Shown here: positions 41,761 through 52,979 of the stretch, piece by piece
Layout of the letters: each line of letters opens with the position of its first letter
Position numbering within the stretch: position 1 is the stretch's first letter
Assembly: GCA_033296885.1 (NCBI GenBank)
Contig: MU863944.1
Span: 62,001 to 126,000, forward strand
Length of the DNA stretch: 64,000 nt
Reading direction: 5' to 3'
Source: Triangularia verruculosa
Lineage: Eukaryota > Ascomycota > Sordariomycetes > Sordariales > Podosporaceae
Translations under genes and position numbers: made by a program
Notes under the pieces: generated by a model
What the model saw: only the letters and a program-made list of their open reading frames with translations
The model's database searches: none
Told to the model about the DNA's origin: nothing

Positions 41761-43166
41761 CTATTTATTGCCTTATAGGTAACCTACGCTTTACGTAGCC
41801 CTACCCTATAATATGGGATAATAAATAATAAGGTCTCCGACCTTTAGAATCTTAAGATTAGATTTTTCACTTAATATACTAGCTTTTTATTATATTTTAC
41901 TTATACTACCTATATTACCGTATTAAAATGTCTTCCTTGCTGAGGAGATGTCGAGCTCGGCCGATTTGTCTTAGATGCCTCAAACCTGTAGAAGTACTTT
42001 TGCAACGCTAATTAGCCCGACGCTTAGATACGGATGCCGAGCAGTCACGGGGGGAGTTTCTAAATGTCGACAACCTAACCGGCGCCGCCTCTGCACCTCT
42101 TATCAACATTGTTGCCACCAAGTATGCCAAGTCGTAGAACGAACAGCCTGGAGATGACTGAGGCAGTAAGCTCCCAGCTGGGGGAAAGGCGCTCCGTCAG
42201 GTTTGCATAAATAGCAAAAGATGGATCACAACTCCGTGCCTTAAGTACAAAAATAAAGCGATCTTAAGAGGAGTGGCCGTCAGTCATAAAGGTTGGTGAA
42301 AGCTTGGCAGTGGGAAATATCCCTCCCGCCAAGGGCAAGGACCTTATTCTCTACCGTCTTCTTTCAACACTAATCCTTATTAACCACTTCGCTACTTTAC
42401 ATCTATCGTCAACTAACATCCGAACCTTAAGGGGGCCCCAGTGGTTAGTCAACCGTCGACTGTCCAAACTATTACTATCACCACCCGAAAGCCGTTATTC
42501 CTGGTGAGCGTTGCGTATCGGAACGCAAGCTACCTTACCTTGGCAAGTATCACACGGCAACCGCTAACGAACCTTAGCCACGACCAATATCACACCACGA
42601 TAAGGGGTAATTGCAGGCTCTGGTCCAATCGTTGGGTGATGAGGTAAGACTCATGATATAGGGCGCTACGGCAGCCATATCATTAGCTTGTATTTATATC
42701 AAACAAAGAGACAGGCCTTGGCGGGCGCCTAAGACCCTTAGGACACAGCCCACTAGAAGAAGGATAAATACGCGTGGAACGCGACAGACTGATCAGCCGA
42801 AAAGAATCCCCATCAAGGATCTTGAGGCCACTAAAGATCATTAGCTGAATTGAACTACTGTTCCAAGCTCTGATATCTCGGCCCTTGTCACAGTAAGCAT
42901 GTCGCGAAGCACGTTAATCGAAGATCTTCGAGCTAGCCAGAGGTGGGCAAACCGGGGCCAATCCTCCTTCAGCCGCTGCGGGTGCCTCACAGGGAGCTCG
43001 CACAGCCAATCGTGGTGCCAATTTCGAGCAAGCATGCAATCCCCTAGCTGGCCAATCGGACTCAACCCGGAAGAGAGAGGCACGAGCGACGGTTCAGGGA
43101 GCAGACGTAACCATCGGGACCGGGGTACTCTTAGCGACCGCTCTGAAGCATCTCTTGATTGCTACG
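41761..43166. other. no gene seen
   Basis: Composition returns to ~50% G+C from 41,940. Only short frames on either strand, with no recognisable protein or repeat that I can support. May be the remains of older repeats. Confidence 0.4.
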
Positions 43167-43631
43167 ATGCCTGTGATATGCTCTTCTGAGTACGGCCCAT
43201 CGTGGTCGTCACAGGTTGGTCCGACCCAACGTCCTCATGTAAGTTTGTTGATCACCAACTCTGGGAGGTTCATTGCCCAGGATGGGAACAGCGGTAACCC
43301 TACCCTGTTTGTTTCGGGCTGAGGAGCTAATGAATAGCTAGGCAAATGCTGCGTGACTGGATGCCACAATGCCAAAGACGGCGACTACTTCTGCCCGAAC
43401 CGTACGTTACCAGCTATCGCCCCCTTCCCTCACCCCCACCCAGCTTTCAGATGTTTCTAGTTGAGAAATTCAATTCCCTTTGCTCACACTTCTTCAACAA
43501 ACAGACAAGTGCAAGCAGTGCGGCGGGCAGACTGAAAACGGCCAGGACTGCGACGATTGTAAGTTCAAGCTTACAATCTCTTGGCCTCCTCCTCTTTTCC
43601 GAGTTGCTAACTGATTCATCTAGGCCGTTAG
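43167..43631 (+). CDS. tiny Cys-rich protein, four exons
   Basis: About 82 residues: exons 43,167-43,293, 43,342-43,401, 43,505-43,558, 43,624-43,631. Introns of 48, 103 and 65 nt with GTAACC/GTACGT/GTAAGT donors; the third has an excellent GCTAAC branch. Splicing joins GKCCVTGCHN, DYFCPN, KCKQCGGQTENG and QDCDDC into one Cys-dense domain that stops right after (CR-stop). A further 42-nt in-frame stretch (43,239-43,280, GTAAGT...CCCAG) could also be an intron. The CxxC pairs suggest a zinc ribbon. No signal peptide seen, so intracellular. The start codon is my choice among few options. Not recognised as a named family. Confidence 0.45.
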
Positions 43632-43942
43632 ACATTGCGTGGCATCATCAATATGTTTTGGCTGTGCCGTGTTGGTCACGTAGGTGTGGTAGTAGTATAC
43701 GTCTAGGGGGAGATCTTAACTGTAGTCATTCATTTGGGTCGGTGCGGTGGTGTCGTCTAGCGTGAGATTTCAACTATAGTCATTGATTCAAGTATCAGCG
43801 TGCCGAGATACTTCTTGTTCTGATCGATCCGTCTCTCTCTGTTTGGGACTATCCTCCTATCTCCTATTAAACAGAAACAAGCCAAACCCCAGTGTCATCC
43901 ATAAACAGACCCAACTCCGGAAATGCAGCGCTCAAACACCAA
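43632..43942. other. short intergenic region
   Basis: Includes a near-direct repeat around GTCGTCTAGCGTGAGATTTCAACTATAGTCATTGATT (43,751) and GTCTAGGGGGAGATCTTAACTGTAGTCATTCATT (43,700). No gene. Confidence 0.4.
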
Positions 43943-45232
43943 TTACTCTTCATGTAAGTCATACCACTCCGGAATCTCCTTGATGAGATTGAACATGTAC
44001 TTCTCCAGCTTGGCTGCGCACTTGGTGTAGACTGTTGTTGCGTCATTGTACTGCCGACAGTTCTTGAAGATTAGCTTGAGATCGTCGATAAGCTCTTTGG
44101 GGGTAGAATAAGAATCGCGCTCCAGTCGTTCCTCGATGGTTGTAAGATCCATTGGCGATGTGATGACTTTGTAATAGTCTGGGACTTCGTCGGGGTCGAC
44201 CGGTTTGAGGAAGGGCCAGGCCTGCTTGTGGTTCTGGATCTGGTATAAGAAGCGCCGAAGTTCGTTGAAATGAGGTCCGCGGCGTGGTACCCGTGCCATC
44301 TCATCCATATCCGGAGACCAGCCAGTCGCCCGAATGGCGGGAATAAATAGTGGGTCGATGGGAGTGATAACACCGTTGGACCATTCCTTTGGGGGTTGAT
44401 GAATGACATGGCTTTTGCTCAAGGCCCGAATCTTGGCCTGTACCGTTTCTTTTTGCTTGAGAAGCAAGCGCCCGACTTCGAGATAGCGTATCCGGGGAAG
44501 CATAGAACATTGCATGAGGGTTCCCCCTTCATAATCCTTAATACACCCCATCCAAATTAACTTCTCCAGGGTAATCTCCTTAATGAACCCTTGTTTTTGA
44601 AAGTACCCGGTGGCGTAGTTGTCCGCATAGGTCAGGAAGTGCATGACGGGGGAAGTAGCTTTGACATAGTCCTTCAGATGTGCCATCAAATGCGCTCCGT
44701 ATCCTTTTACCTGTTGATCAGACGATACCGCACAAAACACAATTTCGGCAAACTTGCGGGCTCGGAATTCTCGGAATGTTATGCCGCCGATGACCTCGAG
44801 GGGCATCTTGACAATGGCGATTGATATGTGGGTGCGATCGTAGACGAGACGGGCGATGTAATCCTTTGGCATTTTCGGGAGTTGCTTTTGAAACAGGCAT
44901 TTGAGGCCTGTAAGGATGATCAGGCTCTCTTGGGTGCCATCGTTGTTGACAGCTCGGAATTCGATCTCGCCGTTTCGTTCTTCCAAGACTGCGGGCTTTA
45001 AAGCGGTTAGAGCTTGCTTTGGCATGGGAGGGAACTAGCATACCTTTTCTGGAAAAGGTACTATCCAGGTGCTAGCTGGAGCTTTAATATGTGGCGACAC
45101 CGACTTATCATGGGAGAGTTTGGCTCTTTTGGACGCAGGAGCGGCACCAGGCTCTTCGAAAGCTGTGCGCTTCGCGACGAGGGAATCTTGCGCGTGGTCG
45201 GGGGGGTGGGATTGCGGCTCGGCCTGGTCCAT
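43943..45232 (-). CDS. gcn5-like: GCN5-type histone acetyltransferase with bromodomain
   Basis: 413 residues, exons 45,232-45,044 and 44,995-43,943 with a 48-nt intron (GTATGC, CTAACC, AAAG). The N-terminus is short and polar (MDQAEPQ), then STWIVPFPEK|PAVLEERNGEIEFR. The GNAT domain holds the catalytic Glu in EIVFCAVSSDQQVKGYG with the Q/RxxGxG acetyl-CoA loop, and NYATGYFQKQGF. A linker KSHVIHQPPKEWSNG leads to a bromodomain (AWPFLKPVDPDEVPDYY, NCRQYNDATTVY) with the acetyl-lysine Asn kept. By family it is the SAGA acetyltransferase of histone H3. It differs from the highly conserved fungal form at usually fixed sites (EKLIWMGCIKDYEGG where DKxIWMGYIKDYEGG is usual), and it sits among transposons, so it may be a second copy rather than the housekeeping gene. 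Confidence 0.85.
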
Positions 45233-45966
45233 CGGTGTTGTCTGTTGGCACTCCCGGTATTTATGTAGGTAGATCCAGCAAAGACAGGTTCTTTTGTTGC
45301 GGATGGTGCGAATGATCGAGCTTGTTGAGGTGTTGGGTGACAAGAACACTTGCCCCTTACGAAATGCCAGATCCCTGCCACATAATCCGGAACTGTCACG
45401 TGATAGCGCAACGCGGTTCGCCAACGCCGAACACAGCCAAAATCAGCCTCGACACAAGTGCCGTATAGCAAACACTCACGTCAGGCCTGACGAAGAGCAG
45501 GGGGGACGGCCTCCAAGTAAACGACGTATCAATGCTGGGCCTACCCCAATCACACGTAACCTGGAGATCATCCGGTCCTCCTAAAGCACCGGACGGTAGT
45601 AGGGTTAGGGTTTGTTTCAACGCGTCGGCCATGGTCACGGTGAGATGCTACCTTTGGGCTGTTTGTTAGCAGGCCAATGAAGTGGTCATCCACAACACAC
45701 GAACAGCCCAAAATATGATTGCGGTGGTGAGACTTCAACGCCATTGGCAAGACCTCTCCCATGCACCAACAACGACGCGTCACCAGAGGAAGGCCAGGCT
45801 TCAACTGACCTTAGGAACCCGCCAAAGCCAGTCCACAGCCCGGGAATTCCAGCGCCTCACGGTTATGATAGGTCTTCTTGACATTGGTCGCAACACCGTT
45901 ACAAAACACCTACAAAAAAGTCAGAACCTGCGATATCGACTTTCTTACTGGAGGAAGTTCAGAGCC
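45233..45966. other. 5' flank of the GCN5-like gene and 3' flank of a MULE transposase
   Basis: Short frames on both strands without recognisable content. The missing C-terminal half of the MULE protein should lie here but I cannot find it. Confidence 0.4.
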
Positions 45967-47127
45967 CTACTCTGTGTAACCATCATCTTGTTGACTGTCT
46001 TCGGCATCGTTGTTGTCTTTATCTTGATCCTTTTTCTTTCCTTTCCACTTGTCTCTGGCTTGGAAAAGAACCCTGGAAGTGACGTGGTAAATGCAGATCT
46101 GTTGTTGAGTATCTGGGAATACCACGGCAGCGGCAGATCTCAGCTCCTTTTGCTGGTCAGTGATGATGACGTACGGCTCTTCAGCACCACCCTTTTCAAG
46201 CAAACTCTTGATAGCTCCGAAGATCCAAATAAAGGTTTCTTCTGTTTCATCATGGCAAAAGCCGTAGATTAAAGAGAGTGTGGTGTTGAAGGGTGTACGC
46301 CCTGTAGCGTGAGTGAAAGGCAGGTCGTACTTGTTGGTGTTGTACGTCAGGTCAATGGAGAGAGTCGCAGAATACCGTTTGATGTAGTCGCACATATCCG
46401 GGTGGAAAAAGACCAAGGTTCTGAGCTTGTTGGGGTCGTCTGGCTCCCATTCTATACGGTAGTCAACCCCCTCATCGTCGAACCGCTTGATGATAATGCC
46501 GGCGCCGGTGTAGCCAACATCACCGGCACGTCCTTCCCTTGCCCGGTAGTTGTATATAGTCCTCGTATTAATATAAGAATTCTCGACTTGATCGTGTACC
46601 ATGGCCCTAATCTCCCGCGGGCGAACTCCCTCGTGCTTGCTTGAACTGGCGATGATTTCTTTCTCGGCGTCGTTGAGCTTCTTGTGTTGTGGATGAGTAG
46701 AAGGGTGCTTAGAAGGAGGATGGTTGTGGACTCGGTTCTCTGGTACTTGGCTGTTCCGGAAGATCCATCCCTCGGGAGTACGAACTGCTACCCCCTTCGA
46801 CTTGCAACCGATTGTGCGTGTGAGAGAGACGCGAATGCCCTTCCCTCTGGCCGGCCGAGAATCACCATGCCTATCACACAGCAGGTTGTACCGAGTGTAG
46901 TCGTTCTTGTTGGGACCTTTTGGCTTCCGGCCACTGCTTTTATTTACAGCAAAACCGTGCTGTTTGGCAAACAGATTCAGCTTCTCTTGGAGCAGCTTGG
47001 CAGTGGGTTGAGGGTCCTCTGAACTGAAGCCGTCGGGGGGGTTCTCGATCTCGATATGGTTGCGGAGGGGGGTTTCGTCGCTCGGCGGGCTCAGTGAGCG
47101 CGGTCGCTCTTCGTCATCGGAATTCAT
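45967..47127 (-). mobile_element. MULE transposase, C-terminally truncated
   Basis: 386 codons from ATG 47,127. An acidic leader (MNSDDEERPRSLSPPSDE) precedes a FAR1-type DNA-binding region (KHGFAVN, RPARGKGIRVSLTRTIGCKSKG, HNHPPSKHPSTHPQHKKL). The MULE domain has SIDLTYNTNKYDLPF (first Asp), GFCHDETEETFIWIF, VIITDQQKELRSAA (second Asp) and QQQICIYHV. It stops after a low-complexity tail (KGKKKDQDKDNNDAEDSQQDDG), before the last catalytic Glu region and the zinc knuckle that full proteins (about 600-800 residues) have. The open frame is intact and only mildly mutated. Related to fungal Hop-type elements. Terminal inverted repeats not identified. Confidence 0.8.
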
Positions 47128-47460
47128 CGTTTAAAGCGCTATTTCATCGTCAGAATCATTGAACAAAGGCGCGATGAGCGTACTTCTTGCCTTGCGCGCG
47201 CTCTTTTTACGGCTCGCTGTCGATGGAATTCGTGGAGGTGGTCGCAATTAAAAGAGTGAGAAAAGGCCTTTGTAGCAGTAAAATCTTTGGGAGCAGTGTG
47301 GCCGATGGGAGCAAGTGGGTGGATGAAATTCAAATTTCAGGGGTCATACAAAACCCTAACCCTCACCTGGGGGGGTGCACCCCGAGCCAAATGGGGGGTG
47401 CACCCCGATAAAGTCTCTTTAATAAGCTTCGACTATGAGTTTGCTTGTCGAGGGTTGTGT
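47128..47460. other. 5' flank of the MULE gene
   Basis: Contains AAAACCCTAACCCTCACC (telomere-like) at 47,350 directly followed by two GC-rich palindromes (separate entry). No gene. Confidence 0.45.
47372..47406. repeat. two copies of the 12-bp palindrome GGGGTGCACCCC
   Basis: Perfect palindromes at 47,372-47,383 and 47,395-47,406, 23 bp apart, each extended by G on the left and GA on the right (GGGGGTGCACCCCGA). They could form cruciforms or hairpins, or be a dimeric binding site near the transposon. Confidence 0.8.
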
Positions 47461-47967
47461 GGTGGCCGGTAAGTTGCACTCTTGATACCAATTGGCAAGG
47501 TGATATTGCCCAGCTAAGATGATGAATGGTGGGATGGCCCAGCAGCCTTCAGCATTTACCCCTTGGATAACTGTAGCCCACTCACGATTACCAGGCTGGG
47601 CTTGTTTGGCCCTGCCACGGCCATATTTTCTACGTACGAAAGCCGTGGATAGAATGCTCGTTCACATAGCTCAATGTGTATTGGACAATCGTTTTCTCTT
47701 CTAAATCCGTGAGTTTACGTGAATTGGCTATAAGGTCGTGTCGGTGAGGTCGGCCGGCGTTTCGGTAACGAAGCGTTCTTTCTGCAACATCGTAGAATTC
47801 AGCTGCAGCCGGAATGTTAAGCTTGGTATTGTTTTGAATATCTTGCAGGGCCAAAAGAAGCAAGGCTTCTTTTAAAGGGGTCACCACGGCTTGTTGTGGT
47901 AAATCTTGCAGAATGTGGAGGGAGACGCGTTGTGATGGGGAAGCGGCCGCTCGCTTATCATGTACGT
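47461..47967 (-). mobile_element. deleted Fot1-like transposon, second copy
   Basis: 47,461-47,625 matches 40,105-40,270 of the first copy (GGCAAGGTGATATTGCCC, AGCCCACTCACGATT), then the sequence jumps to the N-terminal transposase region (minus strand: LLALQDIQNNTKLNIPAAAEFYDV, NSRKLTDLEEKTIVQY). So about 350-400 bp of the DDE and HTH region are missing, and the left end is cut off. The right end reads GCTCGCTTATCATGTACGT followed by TA, matching the terminal repeat of copy one with two changes. G+C content is higher, so it has suffered less RIP. Confidence 0.75.
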
Positions 47968-47969
47968 TA

Positions 47970-48292
47970 GCATATATATAATCTTGATTTTAACTTTAAA
48001 GATCGGAGTGGTAAATATCCAGATATACAAAGAGTTATACTTTATGATTATTCCGCCCAAGAGCTGAAAATACGAACTCGATGTACCGAAATACCTATAT
48101 TTTTTACCGCCCATTTTATTTTCGATTTATATATACTGTCGGCGCTTATATTTATTAGGTTCATTAGAAGACTTAGGGGTGTAAATGTAGAAATAAAGAA
48201 AGGAATCTCCCTCAGATTTTGGCAGTATATCTTCCAGAATCAGCATTAGATTTCCCTCGAAATGACAGTCTGGGTGGACAGTTTATTACAAG
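47970..48292 (-). repeat. dispersed repeat, copy 2
   Basis: Reverse-complement match to 9,050-9,386. It begins directly at the TA next to the right end of the deleted Fot1-like element, so either the transposon inserted exactly at the repeat's end or the two move as a unit. Function unknown. Confidence 0.75.
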
Positions 48293-48473
48293 TTCAGGGA
48301 CCCCTACCTAACTGTTGCCAAAGAAAGTGACAGTTTGATTCGAACCTTTGCTGTCTACCTACTTAGGTACCTAGGTTACCTATCTTCTATTTACACTTTA
48401 TCAGTCACCTCAAAAGATCAATTCCACCTCAACAATGCTTATATTTTACTGAACTCACACAATCTCATCCAAG

Positions 48474-50399
48474 ATGCCACCCTCGGAGGAACCAAAATTC
48501 ATCTCCAAAAAAGACCCAGAGGCATCCTTTCCGGCCAAGAAAAGTCAAAAGTTTTCTCTTGCCACAGTCATTCTTAAACACGTACAGAACAGTGTCTTTG
48601 ATGAACAGGTCCGAGAATTCGTTCCCAATACTTGCATCGAGAGTCTTCTGACTCCAGATGCCGTTCGTCAGGGACTGTATCTGTCCGATGATCCGGAGTT
48701 CGACGAAGAGGTCATCGACTTTGTGATGAAAAGTGCCCGCAAGCTTTTTATCACGTCACTATTGGCTGGACTTGGTGCTAGAGACCACGAGCTAGCGAAC
48801 GCCATGAAACAATTTGAGGAGAACGGCGTGGACGACAAATCCCTTCCTCTTCCTGACAGCGCATTCCGAATTGACGAAGATGGAGAACCTCTGGATCCAT
48901 GGACCGGAGTGTCTAGGCGTAACTTTCGTAAAGACCAATGGATGGTTCTTGTACCGACCATCTCGGAAAGCAACCCCGAACTGGATCTTGACCCACACTG
49001 TATTCTTCCCATTATTGAAAAGTCAAAAGCGGGCGAATCGGGTGCTTTTGGCGTTGTTTTTCAGGTCAAGATCCACAAGGAGCACCATTTGGATCCCATC
49101 ATGAAGGTTTGTCTTCCTAAAATAGGCCTCTCTCATGATCCTGTGCTGACCTTCACGCTCACATAGCTTGATGGCGAACGGGCCGATGTTGCCATCAAGG
49201 TCATCAAGCCGGTTTGTCGCGACACCACAGACCAAGACGACCTAAAGCAACTTCGCGATGAATGGACACGTGAAGTTGAGGCTCACATCGCGATGCGCAA
49301 CCTCAAACATCGGAACATCATCGAGTTTATTGCCGCCATCAAGCGTGGTAGTGATCGATATTTGCTTTTCCGCTGGGCAGAGGAGGGAAGCCTGAGAAAG
49401 TATTGGGAGGTGCCTGAACACAAGCGTCCACTCGTGACAAAGGAACTTGTTAGAGATGTCATCTTGCAGATTCGGGGAATGGCGGACGCGCTCGACAAGC
49501 TGCATAATTATCGTTTTGGGGGAGGTTCATACCGCCATGGGGACTTGAAGCCGGAAAACATCCTATGTGTGGTCGACCAACCGCCTCGAGACGGCCAGTT
49601 CAGCTTTCCTATTCTCAAGATTTCTGACATGGGGCTTGCAAAGCATCACAACATTGCGACACAATTGCGACACAACACATCGACCCAATACACCACGACC
49701 CGCTATGAACCTCCCGAGGTGGCCTTGAAATCCAAGCTTGGGCGTTCCCGACGTTACGACATGTGGTCATTCGGATGCGTGGTTTTGGAGATGATGATTT
49801 GGCTGCTGCATGGCAGCGATACTCTGGAACGATTCAACAGCCAGATCATCGATGAGGGAAGACATAGAAGCCACTGGTTCAAAGTCGACAAAGACAAAGA
49901 CCAGGCCTTTGTGCATCCCCATGTCCAGGCCACAATAAGAGCATTGTACTATGATCCGGAATGCAAGAAAAACACGGCACTAAGGGAGCTCCTTACTATC
50001 GTCGAGACCAAACTCCTCGTGGTGGAACTGGACCCTCCGGCCACACCCGTCAGCAGCTCAGCTCCTCCAAAGTCCACCAATGGCTCTCGTGCATATTCTC
50101 GGGAACTTATGGACCGTTTAAATCACATCGTGGCTGAAGGAAACACCAACGAGTCATACTGGTTCACGGGCACCAGTCGCGAGCACATTAGAGACTTGAA
50201 AGTCAACAAAGCACCAGAGACTTCCTTCCTTTCGCCAAACTCGGCAGCAGGAAGGAACCGGCCGCCACGCCCTAGGGGCTCTTTAAAACCCTCCGGAGAG
50301 AAGGGCGACCGCATCGTGCCTGAGATCAGATTCGATGATCAACAAAGCTTGGTGGTCCCTGAAACTACGGTTGTTGAAGCGAGAACAAAACGAGTATGA
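48474..50399 (+). CDS. fungal-type protein kinase
   Basis: 621 residues, exons 48,474-49,106 and 49,167-50,399, intron 60 nt (GTTTGT, GCTGAC, ACATAG). The N-terminal ~170 residues are the helical region common to this group (LTPDAVRQGLYLSDDPEF, FRKDQWMVLVP), which pairs with NFASWQFVTLAPFF in the kinase at 35-37 kb. Then the Gly loop ESGAFGVVF, catalytic Lys in DVAIKVIK, RNLKHRNIIEF, YRHGDLKPENILC, and SDMGLAK (DFG as DMG), YEPPEVA, WSFGCVVLEMM. The C-terminal ~130 residues are polar and Pro/Ser-rich. All key catalytic residues are present. Likely an active cytosolic Ser/Thr kinase of unknown pathway. Confidence 0.85.
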
Positions 50400-50891
50400 T
50401 TCTACGCCTCTAATTACACTTCAATTGATGCTAAGATGCCTCAGGATGTAGGTACCCACACATTTGAGCGGACTATCTTTGGAGGGGCACAGCTAACAGG
50501 AAGCTCGCGGTGCTTATATAGGAGGTAAGTACCAGCAAGGCCCACTGGAACGAGTGAAAACGCAGACACTCTAACTGTTGTGTTTTAGTATGTAAGTGTT
50601 GAGGCTATTCATCGAGCAGTTGATACGTTGTAGGTCCACATGGCTGACAGATAGCGCTGCAGCGTGTAAGTGCCTTATTTAACTACTAATCGTAAGGTTC
50701 CGTCGCTGATAGGTGAAAAACAGAATGTAAGGAGGCTTCCTCATATCTAGTAGCGCTTGATACTCACTATTATAGGCCGTGGGTGAATCCTGAGATCGTA
50801 ATCTTTGCGACAATGAGTTGACCAAAACAAGTCAAGGGTAAACTTCTTAACCTTCACTTAACATTCCTATCATTTCTGACATCATGTACAG
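50400..50891 (+). other. multi-intron leader upstream of the HET gene
   Basis: Contains a series of donor-acceptor pairs: GTAAGT 50,524 to TTTTAG 50,588; GTAAGT 50,592 to TTGTAG 50,632; GTAAGT 50,667 to GATAG ~50,713; GTAAGG 50,727 to TATAG ~50,775; GTAAAC 50,838 to TACAG 50,891. The pieces between them are 3 to 60 nt. ATGs there are followed quickly by stops. The last acceptor feeds the HET reading frame. Confidence 0.4.
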
Positions 50892-52979
50892 CTTGACAGA
50901 ACCGAATATCCCGTTGACAACAAGTTTGCCCAGCAGCTTGTTGCTGGCTTAACACCGAGCGTCTCAGAAATCTACCCAGTAAATCTCGGGCAAGCTCGCC
51001 TCTGCAAAACCTGTGCCTCTCATGATCTCTGCAAGCCTCAATTCTATATCACAGACAATCTGGCCGAGCTCGAGGTCAAGCGTACACTATGTGATTTCTG
51101 CAAATTGAGGTACGAGGCATGCCATCACATCAACCGGGGCCAGGTGCAGACAGTCCGCTTCGACCGTGAGCAATCAATGCTCAAGCTCAACGAGAATCCC
51201 ATTCCCGCCTTGTCGATCTGCCGGAGTGCTGGTTAGTGTTCAGCCAGGTCTCTCTTCTGCTCATCTTTCAAGCTAACGAGGAAAAGATTTCATCGTGCCA
51301 AACTCAAACCACATTCAGATTGGATTTCCCAACCTTCCAGCACCGGCTTCAACCACCCACTTTGCCATTCTGACAGAGTGGCTAAACGACTGTGACAAGA
51401 ACCACCGAGGATGCGAGCCATTGAAGAATTACCCACCTCCTACCAGACTCATCGATCTCGGCAGCCCTGATGCTCCCGTCATTCGTCTCATTCAAACGAC
51501 GAGTACGGAGACAATCAAATACATTGCCCTATCGCATCCATGGGGCCAAGGCCATTCGTTCTGTACCTTCCCTCGGAACCTCGCTACACACAGAAGTGCT
51601 ATTCCTGTTCACAGTCCGGATTTCCCCGACACCTTCCGCGACGCAATAGCCGTCACTCGTGCTCTAGGAGTTCAGTACCTGTGGATAGATTCGATATGTA
51701 TCATCCAAGGGCCCGATGGTGACTTTGAGACGGAAGCTAAGAGAATGGAAGATGTCTTCAGCGCAGCCTACTGTGTCATCGCCGCAAGTAGCGCACGGGG
51801 GCAAAGGGATGGGTTCCTCAAGACCAGGAAAGAAAGGCAATTTCTTCAACTACGCGGCGGCTCCAATGGGTCGATACAGAATGAGACCCAGAAGGGCGGC
51901 CTGTACGTCTGCCGCTTCATTGACAACTTCTCGGAGCACGTGCTGAATGGACCCTTGAGTAAAAGGGGCTGGGTCCTACAAGAACGTGCTTTGGCTCGGA
52001 GGACAATCTACTTTACCGACTGGCAGACCTACTGGGAGTGCGGCTGCGGAGTGAGATGTGAGACTCTGACCAAGATCGATAAGTACGTCTGGTGTTTTTA
52101 CCCCTGAACCCCTGAACCCCTTCGGCCCCACTTACCTGTGTTTACTTGCCCACAATCAAATCAAAGCTGACACCAAACAGCAAGCTCACCTCCTTCCTCG
52201 GCGACCCCTCATTTCCCTCCAAACTATCCAGTTCCCTCTCCGATAAAGGCTTCGACAGAGGTGAACGCATCCGCTTTTACGAGGACCTGTACCGACAATA
52301 TTCCCGCCTCAACTTCACTCGCCTCACCGATCGCCCGATCGCCATTGCTGGACTCGAGCAGCGAATGATCAACAATTTGAACGCCAAAGGTGGGTACGGA
52401 ATTTTCCATGACGGGGGGAGCTTGTTGCCTCGATCACTGCTCTGGAGACGTGGCGCCGAGGAGGCGAAGCTCAACAGGGTGGACTTTTCACAAGCCAAGC
52501 AAAAGGAAGGGAAGAACCTGCCTAGCTGGAGTTGGATGGCGTACGGCGGCGCAATTGACTTTCTGGACTTGCCACTGGGAGGTGTGGACTGGAAGAATGA
52601 TGCGGTTCTTGACCCGTTTTCTTCCGCGGGTTCGAGTGGCGACGACCCATCAAACGAGACGGCCGTCTTGAAGGCTATGGCGCGGCCATTTAGTTTTGAG
52701 CCTATCGGGGAGCGATGGGAGAGTTTTGATGTTATCCTGGATGCTGGCAATGCACAAGGAGTTACAGGATGGGAAGAGTGGAAGGCGGTGGTCGTGGGGA
52801 CCAGGCGGATAGCAAAGGGGGAGATTGTGCCTGTAGAGCACAGAACGCATTATTTGCTCATTATCACGGCTCTGCCTGGGGACAATGGTCAAGATACAAT
52901 CTATCAGCGAATCGGAGTGGGCTATATGCCTGGTCGGCTTCTGGGCGAAGAGGAAGTTCAGAGAGTGACAGTTGGATAA
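50892..52979 (+). CDS. HET-domain protein (start exon not resolved)
   Basis: Exons 50,892-51,231, 51,287-52,082, 52,181-52,979; introns 55 nt (51,232-51,286) and 98 nt (52,083-52,180). About 645 residues. The first exon has two Cys pairs (LCKTCASHDLC, LCDFCKLRYEAC) typical of the N-terminus of this subgroup. HET motifs are in order: YIALSHPWGQ, FRDAIAVTRALGVQYLWIDSICII, AYCVIAASSARGQRDGFL, SKRGWVLQERALARRTIYFTDWQTYWEC. The C-terminal half (SRLNFTRLTDRPIAIAGLEQRM, LPSWSWMAYGG) is the usual HET continuation. The frame is open to the acceptor at 50,891 without an ATG; the first in-frame ATG is at ~51,178, so the real start is in an upstream exon. HET domains mediate incompatibility cell death in fungi; the partner is unknown. 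Confidence 0.8.

Noticed and set aside
45682..46272. Plus-strand frame with a hydrophobic segment
   Set aside because: Overlaps the MULE transposase antisense; the hydrophobicity comes from its charged Lys/Asp codons read in reverse.
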